Shown here: positions 5,438-12,166 of the stretch, in pieces | How positions within the stretch are numbered: position 1 is the first letter of the stretch | How the letters are laid out: the number at the start of each line of letters is the position of its first letter | Virus record (IMG/VR): IMGVR_UViG_3300032285_004238 | Coordinates: 1 to 29,279 of that record | Strand: one strand, 5' to 3' | Origin: a virus | DNA length: 29,279 nucleotides | Notes under the pieces: model-generated | The model's input: the letters and a program-made list of their open reading frames with translations, nothing else | The model's database searches: none | What the model was told of the DNA's origin: nothing | Program-made: the position numbers and the translations under genes

Positions 5438-5828
5438 CTAGCTCTTTATGAGTCTTTTCAAATTCCAGCAAGAACATAATGCAACAAGCTGCGTGAGCTA
5501 AGTGCGATAGTCCAGACTCAGGATCTTTGTCTTCACCAGCGTTAAACGCTGTAATATGACGCATTGCTGCGGCTAAGGGTCGGCTCCACACAAAACCTTT
5601 ACGCCAGTTGTGTGCAGCATATTTATCTGCTCCAAACTGTAATACGGCGGCAGTTTGATTCATTGCTTCTGTACTAAGCAAGTGTAGTGGCAATTTGCCA
5701 TCATCAAATTTAAGTGCACTACCTGTAGGCATTTCTCCTACAATTGTTTTTAATTCAATTTGTCGTAGAAGTGCTTCACCCGTATCAGGGTCAAATAAAT
5801 TCATTGTATCAGGGTCGTATTTTGCCAT
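5418..5828 (-). CDS. dATP/dGTP diphosphohydrolase-like (MazZ/DUF5664)
   Basis: Residues 40-125 (KFDDGKLPLHLLSTEAMNQT ... FGADKYAAHNWRKGF ... AAAMRHITAF) match the phage dATP/dGTP diphosphohydrolase family, helical all-alpha NTP pyrophosphatases that trim purine dNTPs to dNMPs. In Z-genome phages the enzyme (MazZ) helps replace A with 2-aminoadenine, but most phages with this gene lack that pathway and no PurZ is in this window. The start given is the internal ATG (MAKYDPD...). A TTG start at 5885 would add 19 residues. No strong RBS is seen. Confidence 0.85.
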   Translation of the reverse strand: MAKYDPDTMNLFDPDTGEALLRQIELKTIVGEMPTGSALKFDDGKLPLHLLSTEAMNQTAAVLQFGADKYAAHNWRKGFVWSRPLAAAMRHITAFNAGEDKDPESGLSHLAHAACCIMFLLEFEKTHKELDDRYKP

Positions 5829-5877
5829 AGTGTTTATATTAGTTGTTGATGGAGGGGAATTCGTTGAAATGTCATAA

Positions 5878-6069
5878 TTAATCAAGTATTTTAGGCATGA
5901 ATAATCTCGGAACTGTCTTTTTCTTTTTCAATTGTTTAAGCAGTTCTGGGTTTACTTCGCTTCGTAATGACGCAATACCTCGTTCACGGCAGTGTTGTTC
6001 ATATACTGGTAGTAGCACATCTAAGATAAGTGCTTCTAGTTCTGCTGTATAATTTGGTTGAGTTGACAT
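5878..6069 (-). CDS. small basic helical protein, unknown
   Basis: This 63-residue protein (MSTQPNYTAELEALILDVLL ... KQLKKKKTVPRLFMPKILD) has an N-terminal helix and a Lys-rich C-terminal stretch. GGAGAAATTTA before the ATG is a good ribosome-binding site, and a promoter lies 20 nt further up. It is the first gene of the minus-strand group leading into the MazZ-like gene. Confidence 0.8.
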   Translation of the reverse strand: MSTQPNYTAELEALILDVLLPVYEQHCRERGIASLRSEVNPELLKQLKKKKTVPRLFMPKILD

Positions 6070-6090
6070 TAAATTTCTCCGAGTGACTCT

Positions 6091-6119
6091 ATTATATCAT
6101 TGCGGCAAATATTTTTCAA
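6091..6119 (-). promoter_or_regulatory. sigma70 promoter at strand switch (leftward)
   Basis: Minus strand: TTGAAA, 17-nt spacer, TATAAT, with an extended -10 TGA just before it. Drives 6069-5204. Confidence 0.85.
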
Positions 6120-6161
6120 GACAATTTCATTTTGTGCTTGGCACAGACCTTAAAAACACAC

Positions 6162-6190
6162 TTGCTTGATTGTTGGTCTTGTGTTATAAT
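6162..6190 (+). promoter_or_regulatory. sigma70 promoter at strand switch (rightward)
   Basis: TTGCTT, 17-nt spacer, TATAAT. It starts the plus-strand lysis genes and is divergent from the promoter at 6091-6119, the -35 boxes being 42 nt apart. Confidence 0.85.
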
Positions 6191-6218
6191 TGAAAATTCA
6201 TTCACACAAACTACAAGC

Positions 6219-6533
6219 ATGAGCTACGATATATTAATTAATAGTTTAGTTAATGGTGAGTCAGTTACAATAACTAAACCTGATGGTACTACTTATAGTG
6301 AGCCGCGTCCTCCAAACCGCACAGCATTATCAGCTGCTAAAGCCATTCAAAATTTGCAAAATCAACTTAACTTTGGTACTAGTGCTATTCAGCAACTTAC
6401 CAATGAACGAAATGAGTTATGGAATTCTGTAAATCAACTGCAAGAACAACTTAAAAGGCTGCAAGATGAAATTAACATTAAAACAAACACTAATGTCAAT
6501 GATAATCGGAACCCTAATAACTCTGCCCCTTAG
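6219..6533 (+). CDS. coiled-coil protein upstream of the lysin
   Basis: The start MSYDILINSLVNGESVTITK (104 residues) was chosen because it follows the mapped -10 by about 29 nt; the longer frame would begin before the promoter. Residues 40-90 (ALSAAKAIQNLQNQLNFGTS ... NQLQEQLKRLQDEINIK) are a heptad-rich coiled coil and the tail is Asn-rich. It overlaps the cell-wall hydrolase gene by 68 nt. It has no membrane segment, so it is not a standard i-spanin. A lysis accessory or tail-fibre-like role is guesswork. Confidence 0.75.
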   Translation: MSYDILINSLVNGESVTITKPDGTTYSEPRPPNRTALSAAKAIQNLQNQLNFGTSAIQQLTNERNELWNSVNQLQEQLKRLQDEINIKTNTNVNDNRNPNNSAP

Positions 6534-6945
6534 CAAAGCAGAAAGAACGATTAATACTGCGTATCAAACAGTAAAAGCTACTAATGCAGAAATGCTTTGT
6601 TTAGCCAAAAATATTTATTACGAGGCTCGTGGTGAGCCAATGCATGGTAAAATAGCCGTTGCGCAGGTTACACTAAATCGCGTAACACATCGCACACAAT
6701 TTCAATCAAGTATTTGTAAGGTTGTATATGCAAAACATCAATTTTCGTGGACTCGTGAACGCCATAAACCTCCTAGCGGAACAGCTTGGCATGAAGCTCA
6801 AGCGCTTGCTAAAGCGGTAATTCAAGGCACAGCACACCTACCAGATTTTCGTGCACTATACTTTCATAATTTAACAGTAAAACCGCAATGGAACCGTACT
6901 CGAGAATTAGTTGCCAGAATAGGTAATCATATCTTTTATGCTTAA
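6466..6945 (+). CDS. SleB-type cell-wall hydrolase, probable endolysin
   Basis: Residues 40-159 match Hydrolase_2/SleB: LAKNIYYEARGEPMHGKIAV with the catalytic Glu in YYEARGE (about E53), then QVTLNRV, SSICKVVYAKHQFSWT and AQALAKAVIQG. Such enzymes cut peptidoglycan glycan strands (lytic transglycosylase-like). Residues 8-22 are hydrophobic with few charges, consistent with a signal-anchor-release or signal peptide, so export could be holin-independent. It overlaps the coiled-coil gene and is followed by a strong terminator. Confidence 0.92.
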   Translation: MKLTLKQTLMSMIIGTLITLPLSKAERTINTAYQTVKATNAEMLCLAKNIYYEARGEPMHGKIAVAQVTLNRVTHRTQFQSSICKVVYAKHQFSWTRERHKPPSGTAWHEAQALAKAVIQGTAHLPDFRALYFHNLTVKPQWNRTRELVARIGNHIFYA

Positions 6946-6947
6946 CC

Positions 6948-6990
6948 AAAAGGGCAGACAGGCTAAATATTTTTGGCTTGCTGCCCTTTT
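6948..6990. terminator. bidirectional rho-independent terminator
   Basis: AAAAGGGCAG (6948-6957) pairs with CTGCCCTTTT (6981-6990). The stem continues inward with 9 more pairs (CAGGCTAAA/TTTGGCTTG, two wobbles) to a TATT loop, and a T run follows. It ends the lysin transcript 2 nt after its stop. Confidence 0.9.
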
Positions 6991-7006
6991 TGTTTTCTGT
7001 TATAAT
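6978..7006 (+). promoter_or_regulatory. sigma70 promoter fused to terminator
   Basis: TTGCTG (6978-6983) lies inside the 3' arm of the preceding terminator; a 17-nt spacer leads to TATAAT at 7001-7006. Start about 7013, just before the 7029 gene. Confidence 0.85.
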
Positions 7007-7028
7007 ATAGGCTTAACAGAGAAATTTT

Positions 7029-7196
7029 ATGGATGACAAATATTTAAATATGCTTTTACTAACTTTATTAGGTAATCAAGATCTTGTGAATCTTTGGTGG
7101 TTTGGACCTAATAAAGCATTTGATGGTAAATGTCCTAAAGATGTACCTGACGAAGAAGTAAGAAAGTACTTAGAAAGATATTACTATGGGCCCTAA
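7029..7196 (+). CDS. stand-alone DUF2384-like (MbcA/ParS/Xre C-terminal) domain
   Basis: The 55-residue protein contains LLGNQDLVNLWWFGPNKAFDG followed by KCPKDVPDEEVRKYLERYYYG. This fits the Xre/MbcA/ParS toxin-binding domain pattern WL..PN.AL.G..P......G...V...L....YG. In toxin-antitoxin systems this domain binds RES-type toxins. Here it has no N-terminal HTH and no toxin beside it, so it may be an antitoxin mimic or a structural reuse. GAGAAATTTT precedes the ATG. First gene after the 6978-7006 promoter. Confidence 0.7.
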   Translation: MDDKYLNMLLLTLLGNQDLVNLWWFGPNKAFDGKCPKDVPDEEVRKYLERYYYGP

Positions 7197-7401
7197 AACA
7201 AAATACTTAGAAATACGTGAAAGCTGTAAGCTAATTGACTATAGTTTAAAACTTGCTGGTTCTGGCAAACTTTGGGTCGAAGTTTACAGAGATGACCAAT
7301 ACGAATATCGCGCACTGTTTCCAGATGTTGCAGACTGGTCTCAAGTGCCAATGACAATTTTAACACACAAATTACATGAAACACAAACTAATAACAGCTA
7401 A
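7186..7401 (+). CDS. hypothetical 71-aa protein before thyX
   Basis: This small protein (MGPKTKYLEIRESCKLIDYS ... ILTHKLHETQTNNS) looks mixed alpha/beta, with a WVEVYRDDQYEYRALFPDVA strand region. It overlaps the DUF2384-like gene by 11 nt and thyX by 26 nt, so all three are coupled. GAAAGAT stands at a suitable distance. No family recognised. Confidence 0.8.
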   Translation: MGPKTKYLEIRESCKLIDYSLKLAGSGKLWVEVYRDDQYEYRALFPDVADWSQVPMTILTHKLHETQTNNS

Positions 7402-8299
7402 AATTATTGCCGATTCAATATGTCCACAAGGTGTACGCATGACTACTATGGAGATTGAGTATCCTCGCTTTATCCTAGCAGAGCTCAACACACATCGTAT
7501 GTTGTCCAAGAATTCAGCAAGTTCACGAGCTATTCCTGTTAAGTCAATGCACGACTTTATTCGTGAAAATCCTGCAACTCCAGTAAATTGGGGCAAAAAT
7601 CAACCAGGTATGAAAGCCGCCGAAGAACTTACAGGCCCTGAGTCTAAAAATGCTGTTTTTATTTGGAATCAAGCCAAGGACGATGCACTACATTGGGCAG
7701 ATGCTTTAGCACATAAAGTTGGAGTACACAAACAAATTGCCAACCGTATCACAGAACCTTGGATGACTATGAAAACAGTTATTAGTGGAACTGAATGGGC
7801 AAACTTTTTTCACTTACGCAATCATGCAGATGCACAGCCTGAAATTAAGGCCTTAGCTGAAGCAATGATTGTGGCTTATACAACACACTTGCCAGTAAAC
7901 CTTAAACCAGGTGAGTGGCATTTACCTTATATTACAACAGCTACTTATGTACCCACTGGTGAACTACAGTATTTTGATGAAAATTTTAACAGACTTGATC
8001 TTGAAGATGCTAAGATCATTAGCGCTAGTTGTTGCGCTCAAGTTAGTTATCGTAAAAACGATCCTGGATTTTCCAAAGCATTTAAAATCTGGGAACAATT
8101 GATTGAAAACAATCCTGTACACGCCAGTCCAATTGAACATCAGGCTACTCCAATGAACATTGATAGTATGTGCCGTTTTGAGCCTGAAACATGGCAACAT
8201 GGCGTTACTCACGTCAGTGCTAATAGTGATTTATGGTCAGGCAACTTACGTGGTTGGATTCAGCATCGCAAACTTATTGGAAATGAGGCAGTATGGTAA
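7376..8299 (+). CDS. thyX: FAD-dependent thymidylate synthase ThyX
   Basis: Makes dTMP from dUMP using methylene-tetrahydrofolate and FADH2. The ThyX signature RHRxxSxNxxSxR appears as THRMLSKNSASSRAIP at residues 39-54. Further conserved parts are the MTTMEIEYPRFILAELNTHR lead-in, the SCCAQVSYRK segment near 220 and SPIEHQATPM near 257. At 307 residues it is longer than typical bacterial ThyX (about 220-250), as in several phage forms. It sits in a run of overlapping genes and would supply thymidine for an AT-rich phage genome. Confidence 0.95.
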   Translation: MKHKLITAKIIADSICPQGVRMTTMEIEYPRFILAELNTHRMLSKNSASSRAIPVKSMHDFIRENPATPVNWGKNQPGMKAAEELTGPESKNAVFIWNQAKDDALHWADALAHKVGVHKQIANRITEPWMTMKTVISGTEWANFFHLRNHADAQPEIKALAEAMIVAYTTHLPVNLKPGEWHLPYITTATYVPTGELQYFDENFNRLDLEDAKIISASCCAQVSYRKNDPGFSKAFKIWEQLIENNPVHASPIEHQATPMNIDSMCRFEPETWQHGVTHVSANSDLWSGNLRGWIQHRKLIGNEAVW

Positions 8300-8481
8300 G
8301 CTATCATTATGATTCTTTTGAAGATTGGTTTGATGAGACCGAAAACTACAGTTTTAGGTCAGAGCGATTTTTTCAACACTTAGAGTTATTAACAAACGAG
8401 CCTGAGCGTACTGAGTTTATTGAAAATTGGATGCGTGCAGCGTTTGATTGTGGAAGGCTTGAAAAAGGCAAATACATATGA
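8293..8481 (+). CDS. small acidic phage protein (WMRAAFDCG motif)
   Basis: The 62 residues (MVSYHYDSFEDWFDETENYS ... IENWMRAAFDCGRLEKGKYI) end in a W-M-R-x-A-F-x-x-G motif shared with the protein at 9469-9648, suggesting a common small helical domain. GAGGCAGT precedes the ATG and the gene overlaps thyX by 7 nt. Function unknown. Confidence 0.8.
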   Translation: MVSYHYDSFEDWFDETENYSFRSERFFQHLELLTNEPERTEFIENWMRAAFDCGRLEKGKYI

Positions 8482-8666
8482 CTGAATTTTCTAACAAAAA
8501 ACAAATGGCTAATGATCGTTGGGTGGTTCAATTAATAGAAGATGGTGAAGATTTAATACTACCATTTAATAATGAAATGATTGAAACCACTGGTTGGCAA
8601 GTTGGTGATACACTCCTTTGGGAGAAAGCGGCAGGATCTGCTTGGATTTTAAGGAAAAAACCATGA
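8478..8666 (+). CDS. AbrB/MazE-like swapped-hairpin phage protein
   Basis: The segment WVVQLIEDGEDLILPFNNEM followed by GWQVGDTLLWEKAAGSAWIL resembles the SpoVT/AbrB fold: a beta strand, 'DLILPLP', then W-x-x-G-D-x-L-x-W. Many phages carry such 60-residue proteins, possibly as transcription regulators. It overlaps both neighbours by 4 nt. Confidence 0.8.
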   Translation: MTEFSNKKQMANDRWVVQLIEDGEDLILPFNNEMIETTGWQVGDTLLWEKAAGSAWILRKKP

Positions 8667-9034
8667 TAGTTATACTCTACACAGAAGACTTTGAGCCAAT
8701 AATTCCTATAGACCTTCCATTATGGTTATTGGACCGATTAGAAAAAGAAGGAGCCGTCCGTGTAGCTGTAAATAAGCCAAAAGGGTTTACGCACGAACAA
8801 ATTCCTGTTGGCAATTTAAACTGTGAAACTCCCACAGTTCGTATTCGTTACGAAAAACTTCGTTGGCACGATGGTACACTAAAAACTATTTTAGTTACTC
8901 CTGATGAAGAACTTGCACTTTCACTTAATCCTGAGTGGTTACCTGGTCAACGCGCCCCTATTCAAATGTACATGGGCACTATGCGTAAGATGCATGAAGA
9001 ACTAATCAAACAGATTAGAAAAAATAATAATTGA
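8663..9034 (+). CDS. hypothetical 123-aa protein
   Basis: The start MIVILYTEDFEPIIPIDLPL was chosen for its AAGGA and its ATGA overlap with the previous gene. Beta-rich, with VRIRYEKLRWHDGTLKTILV, and a helical C-terminus (MRKMHEELIKQIRKNNN). Similar proteins occur in other phages without a known role. Its TGA stop is part of the -35 box of the next promoter. Confidence 0.8.
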   Translation: MIVILYTEDFEPIIPIDLPLWLLDRLEKEGAVRVAVNKPKGFTHEQIPVGNLNCETPTVRIRYEKLRWHDGTLKTILVTPDEELALSLNPEWLPGQRAPIQMYMGTMRKMHEELIKQIRKNNN

Positions 9035-9059
9035 CTCATATCTTAATCTTTAGTATAAT
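9031..9059 (+). promoter_or_regulatory. strong sigma70 promoter
   Basis: TTGACT, 17-nt spacer, TATAAT. The -35 overlaps the stop codon of the upstream gene. An AGGAG site follows before the 9085 ATG. Confidence 0.9.
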
Positions 9060-9084
9060 ATATATTATTGATTAGGAGAAAACT

Positions 9085-9285
9085 ATGTTTTATTGCGTGT
9101 GTTGTTCAGATACTGTTAACCCTCAACGCTGGCGTTTGGGCAGGCATACCTGCTTGCCGTGCGGTGAACGTGTAGCCAAACAACACAAGCACACAATTGT
9201 ACCCATGCCTAAATCAAATTATATTGTAGTTACTGATAAAAGTTTACTACTTAACCTAAACTCAAGTCACAAAGGCGGCAGATAA
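9085..9285 (+). CDS. small zinc-finger phage protein
   Basis: The 66 residues carry FYCVCCSD at the N-terminus and HTCLPCGERVA near residue 22, a CxxC-x14-CxxC arrangement typical of a zinc ribbon. They are followed by a conserved HTIVPMPKSNYIVVTDKSLL tail and an SHKGG end. The same layout recurs in many phages as a hypothetical. AGGAGAAAACT precedes the ATG. Confidence 0.85.
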   Translation: MFYCVCCSDTVNPQRWRLGRHTCLPCGERVAKQHKHTIVPMPKSNYIVVTDKSLLLNLNSSHKGGR

Positions 9286-9286
9286 T

Positions 9287-9472
9287 ATGAACACACGATA
9301 TCAAGAACTTGCCCGTGAAGCTGGGTTATTAGTACACAATCCACAAAATATGCCTACTAAGTTGGGTAAATTTGCAGAATTACTTGTTCAAGATTGCATA
9401 AATAATTTATATCTAAACGGGTATGATGATGCGATGATGCAAATTAAACAACATTTTGGAGTTGAACAATGA
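9287..9472 (+). CDS. small conserved phage protein (MNTRYQELAREAG type)
   Basis: A 61-residue helical protein of a type common in phages: an N-terminal RxxELAxxAG helix, then a K-F-A-E-L-(L/I)-V segment (LGKFAELLVQDCI) and a basic C-terminus. Role unknown. AAAGGCGGCAG serves as RBS. Stop overlaps the next ATG (ATGA). Confidence 0.85.
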   Translation: MNTRYQELAREAGLLVHNPQNMPTKLGKFAELLVQDCINNLYLNGYDDAMMQIKQHFGVEQ

Positions 9473-9648
9473 ACATAGATCGCGAATTTATCAAGTGGTT
9501 TTACGAAGAACAATATCCTGAACAGGGATCAAATCGTCGTCAGTGTTATGGCATGACTGCAGGTACAACAAACATTGATGTAATCGACTATTGGATGCGT
9601 GAAGCATTTAAAGCAGGATTTGAAGCAGCTCAAAAGGAACAAAAATGA
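9469..9648 (+). CDS. 59-aa small protein with WMREAFKAG motif
   Basis: Complete ORF (MNIDREFIKWFYEEQYPEQG ... DYWMREAFKAGFEAAQKEQK) tied to both neighbours by ATGA overlaps. The C-terminal helix matches that of the 8293-8481 protein, and small phage proteins ending in 'W..AF..G' are widespread. Function unknown. Confidence 0.85.
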   Translation: MNIDREFIKWFYEEQYPEQGSNRRQCYGMTAGTTNIDVIDYWMREAFKAGFEAAQKEQK

Positions 9649-10295
9649 AAGTTGTAATCGGACCTTATCGTAGTTGGATTGGACCTTATCAAATTGCTGA
9701 GGCACTTTGCTGGTGGGCACCAAAAGTCAAAGCTACTGACGATATTGTTGCACGTAAACCTGATTGGGTTCATGACTTTGGCACTTGGTTAGCAGAAGAT
9801 AAGTCGGGCAATGACAGTTGGCTAACAAAAGTTTGTCAGTGGATAGAATCTAAAAAATCACGTCAAGTCTATATTCGTGTGGACAAGTATGATAGTTGGA
9901 GTGCAGACCATACACTTGCACTAATTGCAGTTCCACTACTCAAGCAGTTACAAATTTCAAAGCACGGAGCTCCCAACGTTGATGATGAAGATGTGCCAGA
10001 AGATTTGCGTAGTACTAATGCTCCTGCCAAAGAGCATGAACACGATTGTGATGCCAATCACTTTCGTCGTTGGGACTGGGTGTTATCAGAAATTATTTGG
10101 GCACTAGAACAAAAAATTAGCGACACAGCAGAAGACGAGTTTTATTCAAAAGTTGATGCAACAATGAAATCCAAAAATATCAATGATGTAATGGAAAACA
10201 TTGTTATTGACTGGACAGGTATGCAAAAATGGCAAGAACGCAAGAATCGCGGTTACAAGCTGTTTGGCAAGTATTTTGAAAATTTATGGGATTAA
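9645..10295 (+). CDS. conserved phage protein, 216 aa, unknown function
   Basis: Opens MKVVIGPYRSWIGPYQIAEA and is Trp-rich (over a dozen Trp). It has a YIRVDKYDSWSADHTLALIA strand-turn segment, an acidic HEHDCDANHFRRWDWVLSEI middle and an ENIVIDWTGMQKWQERKNRG end. Proteins with this 'GPYRxW..PY' start and D-x-W-S-x-D-x-T-L-A core are found in many myoviruses without an assigned role. Overlaps the preceding gene by 4 nt. Confidence 0.8.
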   Translation: MKVVIGPYRSWIGPYQIAEALCWWAPKVKATDDIVARKPDWVHDFGTWLAEDKSGNDSWLTKVCQWIESKKSRQVYIRVDKYDSWSADHTLALIAVPLLKQLQISKHGAPNVDDEDVPEDLRSTNAPAKEHEHDCDANHFRRWDWVLSEIIWALEQKISDTAEDEFYSKVDATMKSKNINDVMENIVIDWTGMQKWQERKNRGYKLFGKYFENLWD

Positions 10296-10297
10296 TT

Positions 10298-10525
10298 ATG
10301 ACCATTGAAGTATTAATTTTTATTATTGCGCTTTGCTTATTTTGTATTTATTTTGTGTTTGAGTATCAACATGCAGCAATTCCTCCGTATCAAGAACCAG
10401 TTGGGTACGAGCAAGACGACGGGGCACTAACTGCTGCTCAATTAAACCAGATTAAAGATACTGTAGAGCCAACTGCAATCAATCCCAAAGCAGCTTGGCC
10501 TTTTCCACACGGAGACAAACCATAA
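10298..10525 (+). CDS. small membrane protein
   Basis: Starting at MTIEV, residues 3-22 (EVLIFIIALCLFCIYFVFEY) form one transmembrane helix, followed by a soluble Pro/Gln-rich tail of about 50 residues. Probably inner-membrane with a cytoplasmic or periplasmic tail. An upstream in-frame ATG adds four residues but is inside the previous gene. Unknown role. Confidence 0.75.
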   Translation: MTIEVLIFIIALCLFCIYFVFEYQHAAIPPYQEPVGYEQDDGALTAAQLNQIKDTVEPTAINPKAAWPFPHGDKP

Positions 10526-10692
10526 TGGCAAAGAAACCTGATCCTAATAAACCAATTACACATATCAATCCACCTACAGTAGTGCCAGATCGATTACCGC
10601 CAAACAAACCAGGGTATGCAGACACAGTTGTAGTGCCTGAAACAGAAGCTAATCCTGATAAAAAACCCAAACCAAAAAAACCGCGTAAATAA
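10525..10692 (+). CDS. proline/lysine-rich disordered protein
   Basis: The 55 residues (MAKKPDPNKPITHINPPTVV ... PETEANPDKKPKPKKPRK) are nearly all Pro, Lys, Asp and Asn, so unfolded. GGAG lies 10 nt before the ATG, and the start overlaps the preceding stop (TAATG). It is the last gene before a strong terminator. Confidence 0.7.
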   Translation: MAKKPDPNKPITHINPPTVVPDRLPPNKPGYADTVVVPETEANPDKKPKPKKPRK

Positions 10693-10698
10693 ACCTCA

Positions 10699-10740
10699 AG
10701 GGGACTCAACTGAAAAATAATTCAGTTGAGTCCCTTTTTG
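10699..10740 (+). terminator. rho-independent terminator
   Basis: Perfect 14-bp stem GGGACTCAACTGAA/TTCAGTTGAGTCCC at 10701-10714 and 10721-10734 with loop AAATAA, followed by TTTTT. Confidence 0.95.
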
Positions 10741-10755
10741 TTTTTGTGTTATAAT
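10726..10755 (+). promoter_or_regulatory. sigma70 promoter fused to terminator
   Basis: TTGAGT (10726-10731) is inside the 3' arm of the terminator; an 18-nt spacer leads to TATAAT at 10750-10755. Drives 10777 onward. Confidence 0.8.
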
Positions 10756-10776
10756 ATACAATTAGAAAGGAATAGT

Positions 10777-11016
10777 ATGAAAAAAGTAAAACAACAAGAC
10801 AGTTGGATTAAGGTAGGCAAAGTTGTAAATGGAAAAATTGTTCCGCCTGAACCAGTACAAGAAGAGTTTTCTATTGATTTATCACCAGAAGATCAAGAAC
10901 TACTTTTTAGTTTAGCCGAAAGCCGTAATCAAACATTTAATCAGTTTATTGAAGCAGTATTAAAAGAATACTTAGATGTTTATAAAGCTGCCCAAACAGG
11001 ATTACAAAATGATTAA
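10777..11016 (+). CDS. RHH-like small protein, copy 1
   Basis: From the start MKKVKQQDSWIKVGKVVNGK (AGAAAGGAATAGT as RBS) the 79 residues contain FSIDLSPEDQELLFSLAESR, then NQTFNQFIEAVLKEYLD. The beta strand followed by two helices with a T/N-F-NxFIE turn resembles ribbon-helix-helix or Arc-like DNA binders. Its partner at 11009-11230 has the same layout, so the two probably arose by tandem duplication and may form a heterodimer. Confidence 0.75.
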   Translation: MKKVKQQDSWIKVGKVVNGKIVPPEPVQEEFSIDLSPEDQELLFSLAESRNQTFNQFIEAVLKEYLDVYKAAQTGLQND

Positions 11017-11230
11017 ATTAGCGGATAACAGAGTAGAGATTCCACTAGACTTCTCAGATGAAGAACTTTTAGTACTTTTTAAACAAGCACACGAAGCAGA
11101 CTTAACGTTTAATGAATTCATTGAACAATCACTAATAAGATTTTTAAAACAACATGATAACTTACTCAACAAACTGGATGGGACCAGTATCGATGAACTG
11201 GTACCGAGACCGTGGCCTTACCCGAACTGA
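11009..11230 (+). CDS. RHH-like small protein, copy 2
   Basis: The 73 residues (MIKLADNRVEIPLDFSDEEL ... EADLTFNEFIEQSLIRFLKQ) align with copy 1: an I-x-L/I-x-x-S-x-E-(D/E) strand and helix, then TFN(Q/E)FIE and a terminal helix. It overlaps copy 1 by 8 nt, and the next gene begins within it by 77 nt. Paired small RHH-like genes of this kind occur in many phages. Confidence 0.75.
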   Translation: MIKLADNRVEIPLDFSDEELLVLFKQAHEADLTFNEFIEQSLIRFLKQHDNLLNKLDGTSIDELVPRPWPYPN

Positions 11231-11516
11231 AACTAAAGTTGGTGAGCACGACTGTATGCTGTACAACGCTGGTGAAGCTTTTACTTCAGAAACAATTATT
11301 ATGCAATATAGTTGTGGCAGGATCGACGTACGTGGTATACCTGGCGAGCCTTATGGTGACGAGATCGGTGTGCCACCAATGTTGTCAACAGACTGGGCTA
11401 TGTTTGGCCGTTGGCTAGATAGTGTACAAACAGTTTCAGTATGGACTCTTCAAGACTTGGTTACAGCATACGAACATCAAACAAATTGTAAAATAACCTG
11501 GGACACACATGACTAA
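11154..11516 (+). CDS. conserved phage protein (NWMGPVSMNWYRDRG type)
   Basis: This 120-residue protein starts MITYSTNWMGPVSMNWYRDR and has IDVRGIPGEPYGDEIGVPPM and a SVWTLQDLVTAYEHQTNCKI end. Homologues with the same N-xxN-W-M-G-P-x-x-x-x-W-Y-R motif are common across tailed phages and unassigned. It overlaps the RHH gene upstream and the zinc protein downstream. Confidence 0.85.
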   Translation: MITYSTNWMGPVSMNWYRDRGLTRTETKVGEHDCMLYNAGEAFTSETIIMQYSCGRIDVRGIPGEPYGDEIGVPPMLSTDWAMFGRWLDSVQTVSVWTLQDLVTAYEHQTNCKITWDTHD

Positions 11517-11754
11517 TGAACACGGATATTGCCCTAACTGCAATTTAAACCTAGATGGTGGATTGATTTGGGAATTCTTTTATAAAGATTGTGGCATAGC
11601 TGCCCGTGCAGATGAGATTGCTGCCATGTATGGAGCTACACGCACAAGTGGCCGCTGGGGTTTGGCAACTGGCCAGTATGATGTACAACTAGATCGTACT
11701 GTGGGTCAAACCTGCCCACAATGCAATCATTACTGGGGAAAACCACTAACATGA
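11509..11754 (+). CDS. zinc-ribbon phage protein
   Basis: An N-terminal CPNCNLNLDGG and a C-terminal CPQCNHYWGKP give two CxxC knuckles about 60 residues apart, embracing a helix with EIAAMYGATRTSGRWGLATG. The family CPxC-x-x-x-LDGGLI is common in phages near the NWMGP protein, as here. Role unknown. ATGA overlap with the next gene. Confidence 0.85.
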   Translation: MTNEHGYCPNCNLNLDGGLIWEFFYKDCGIAARADEIAAMYGATRTSGRWGLATGQYDVQLDRTVGQTCPQCNHYWGKPLT

Positions 11755-12008
11755 TTAAACCAAACACACTTTGCATGATTCGAGGCATATTGCCCACATC
11801 ACGAGGCTATAACTGTAATGGAATGATTGTTACTGCTACTGCTATGATACCCGAAACTGTAGCTGGTAAACAAGCATGGTACATTGAACCAGTTATACAC
11901 TTCAAAGATGAACTCTTTTTAGGAGCCTTGGCCGAAACTCTTTTTCCACTAGACAATCCACATGATGATGAGGTGGATACACATTCAACTATAAAGGAAA
12001 CTATATGA
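11751..12008 (+). CDS. conserved phage protein (beta-barrel-like)
   Basis: The start MIKPNTLCMIRGILPTSRGY overlaps the previous stop (ATGA). The 85 residues are beta-rich with NCNGMIVTATAMIPETVAGK and WYIEPVIHFKDELFLGALAE, an arrangement seen in other phage proteins next to the zinc-ribbon gene (opening CMIxGxxxxxRGxxVTV). No function known. Confidence 0.75.
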   Translation: MIKPNTLCMIRGILPTSRGYNCNGMIVTATAMIPETVAGKQAWYIEPVIHFKDELFLGALAETLFPLDNPHDDEVDTHSTIKETI

Positions 12009-12166
12009 TTAAAAAGATTTTGCCTTGGTTATCAGGCGGTTGTGTATTACTTTACGCATATGGTTGGTATGAAGGTTTGCAGTATCCAGCTTATGTGCCA
12101 CTGGTATGGTGTTTAGCTTGTTTTATCAACGACTTATACAACTACTTGGAGTCTAAGTATGATTGA
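12005..12166 (+). CDS. 53-aa membrane protein
   Basis: A complete ORF with AAAGGAAACTAT before the ATG: MIKKILPWLSGGCVLLYAYG, then WYEGLQYPAYVPLVWCLACF and INDLYNYLESKYD. Two hydrophobic stretches (about 5-20 and 28-42) suggest two short transmembrane helices. A holin-like size, but without the usual charged tail, so no function is claimed. Overlaps the next ATG by 8 nt. Confidence 0.7.
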   Translation: MIKKILPWLSGGCVLLYAYGWYEGLQYPAYVPLVWCLACFINDLYNYLESKYD

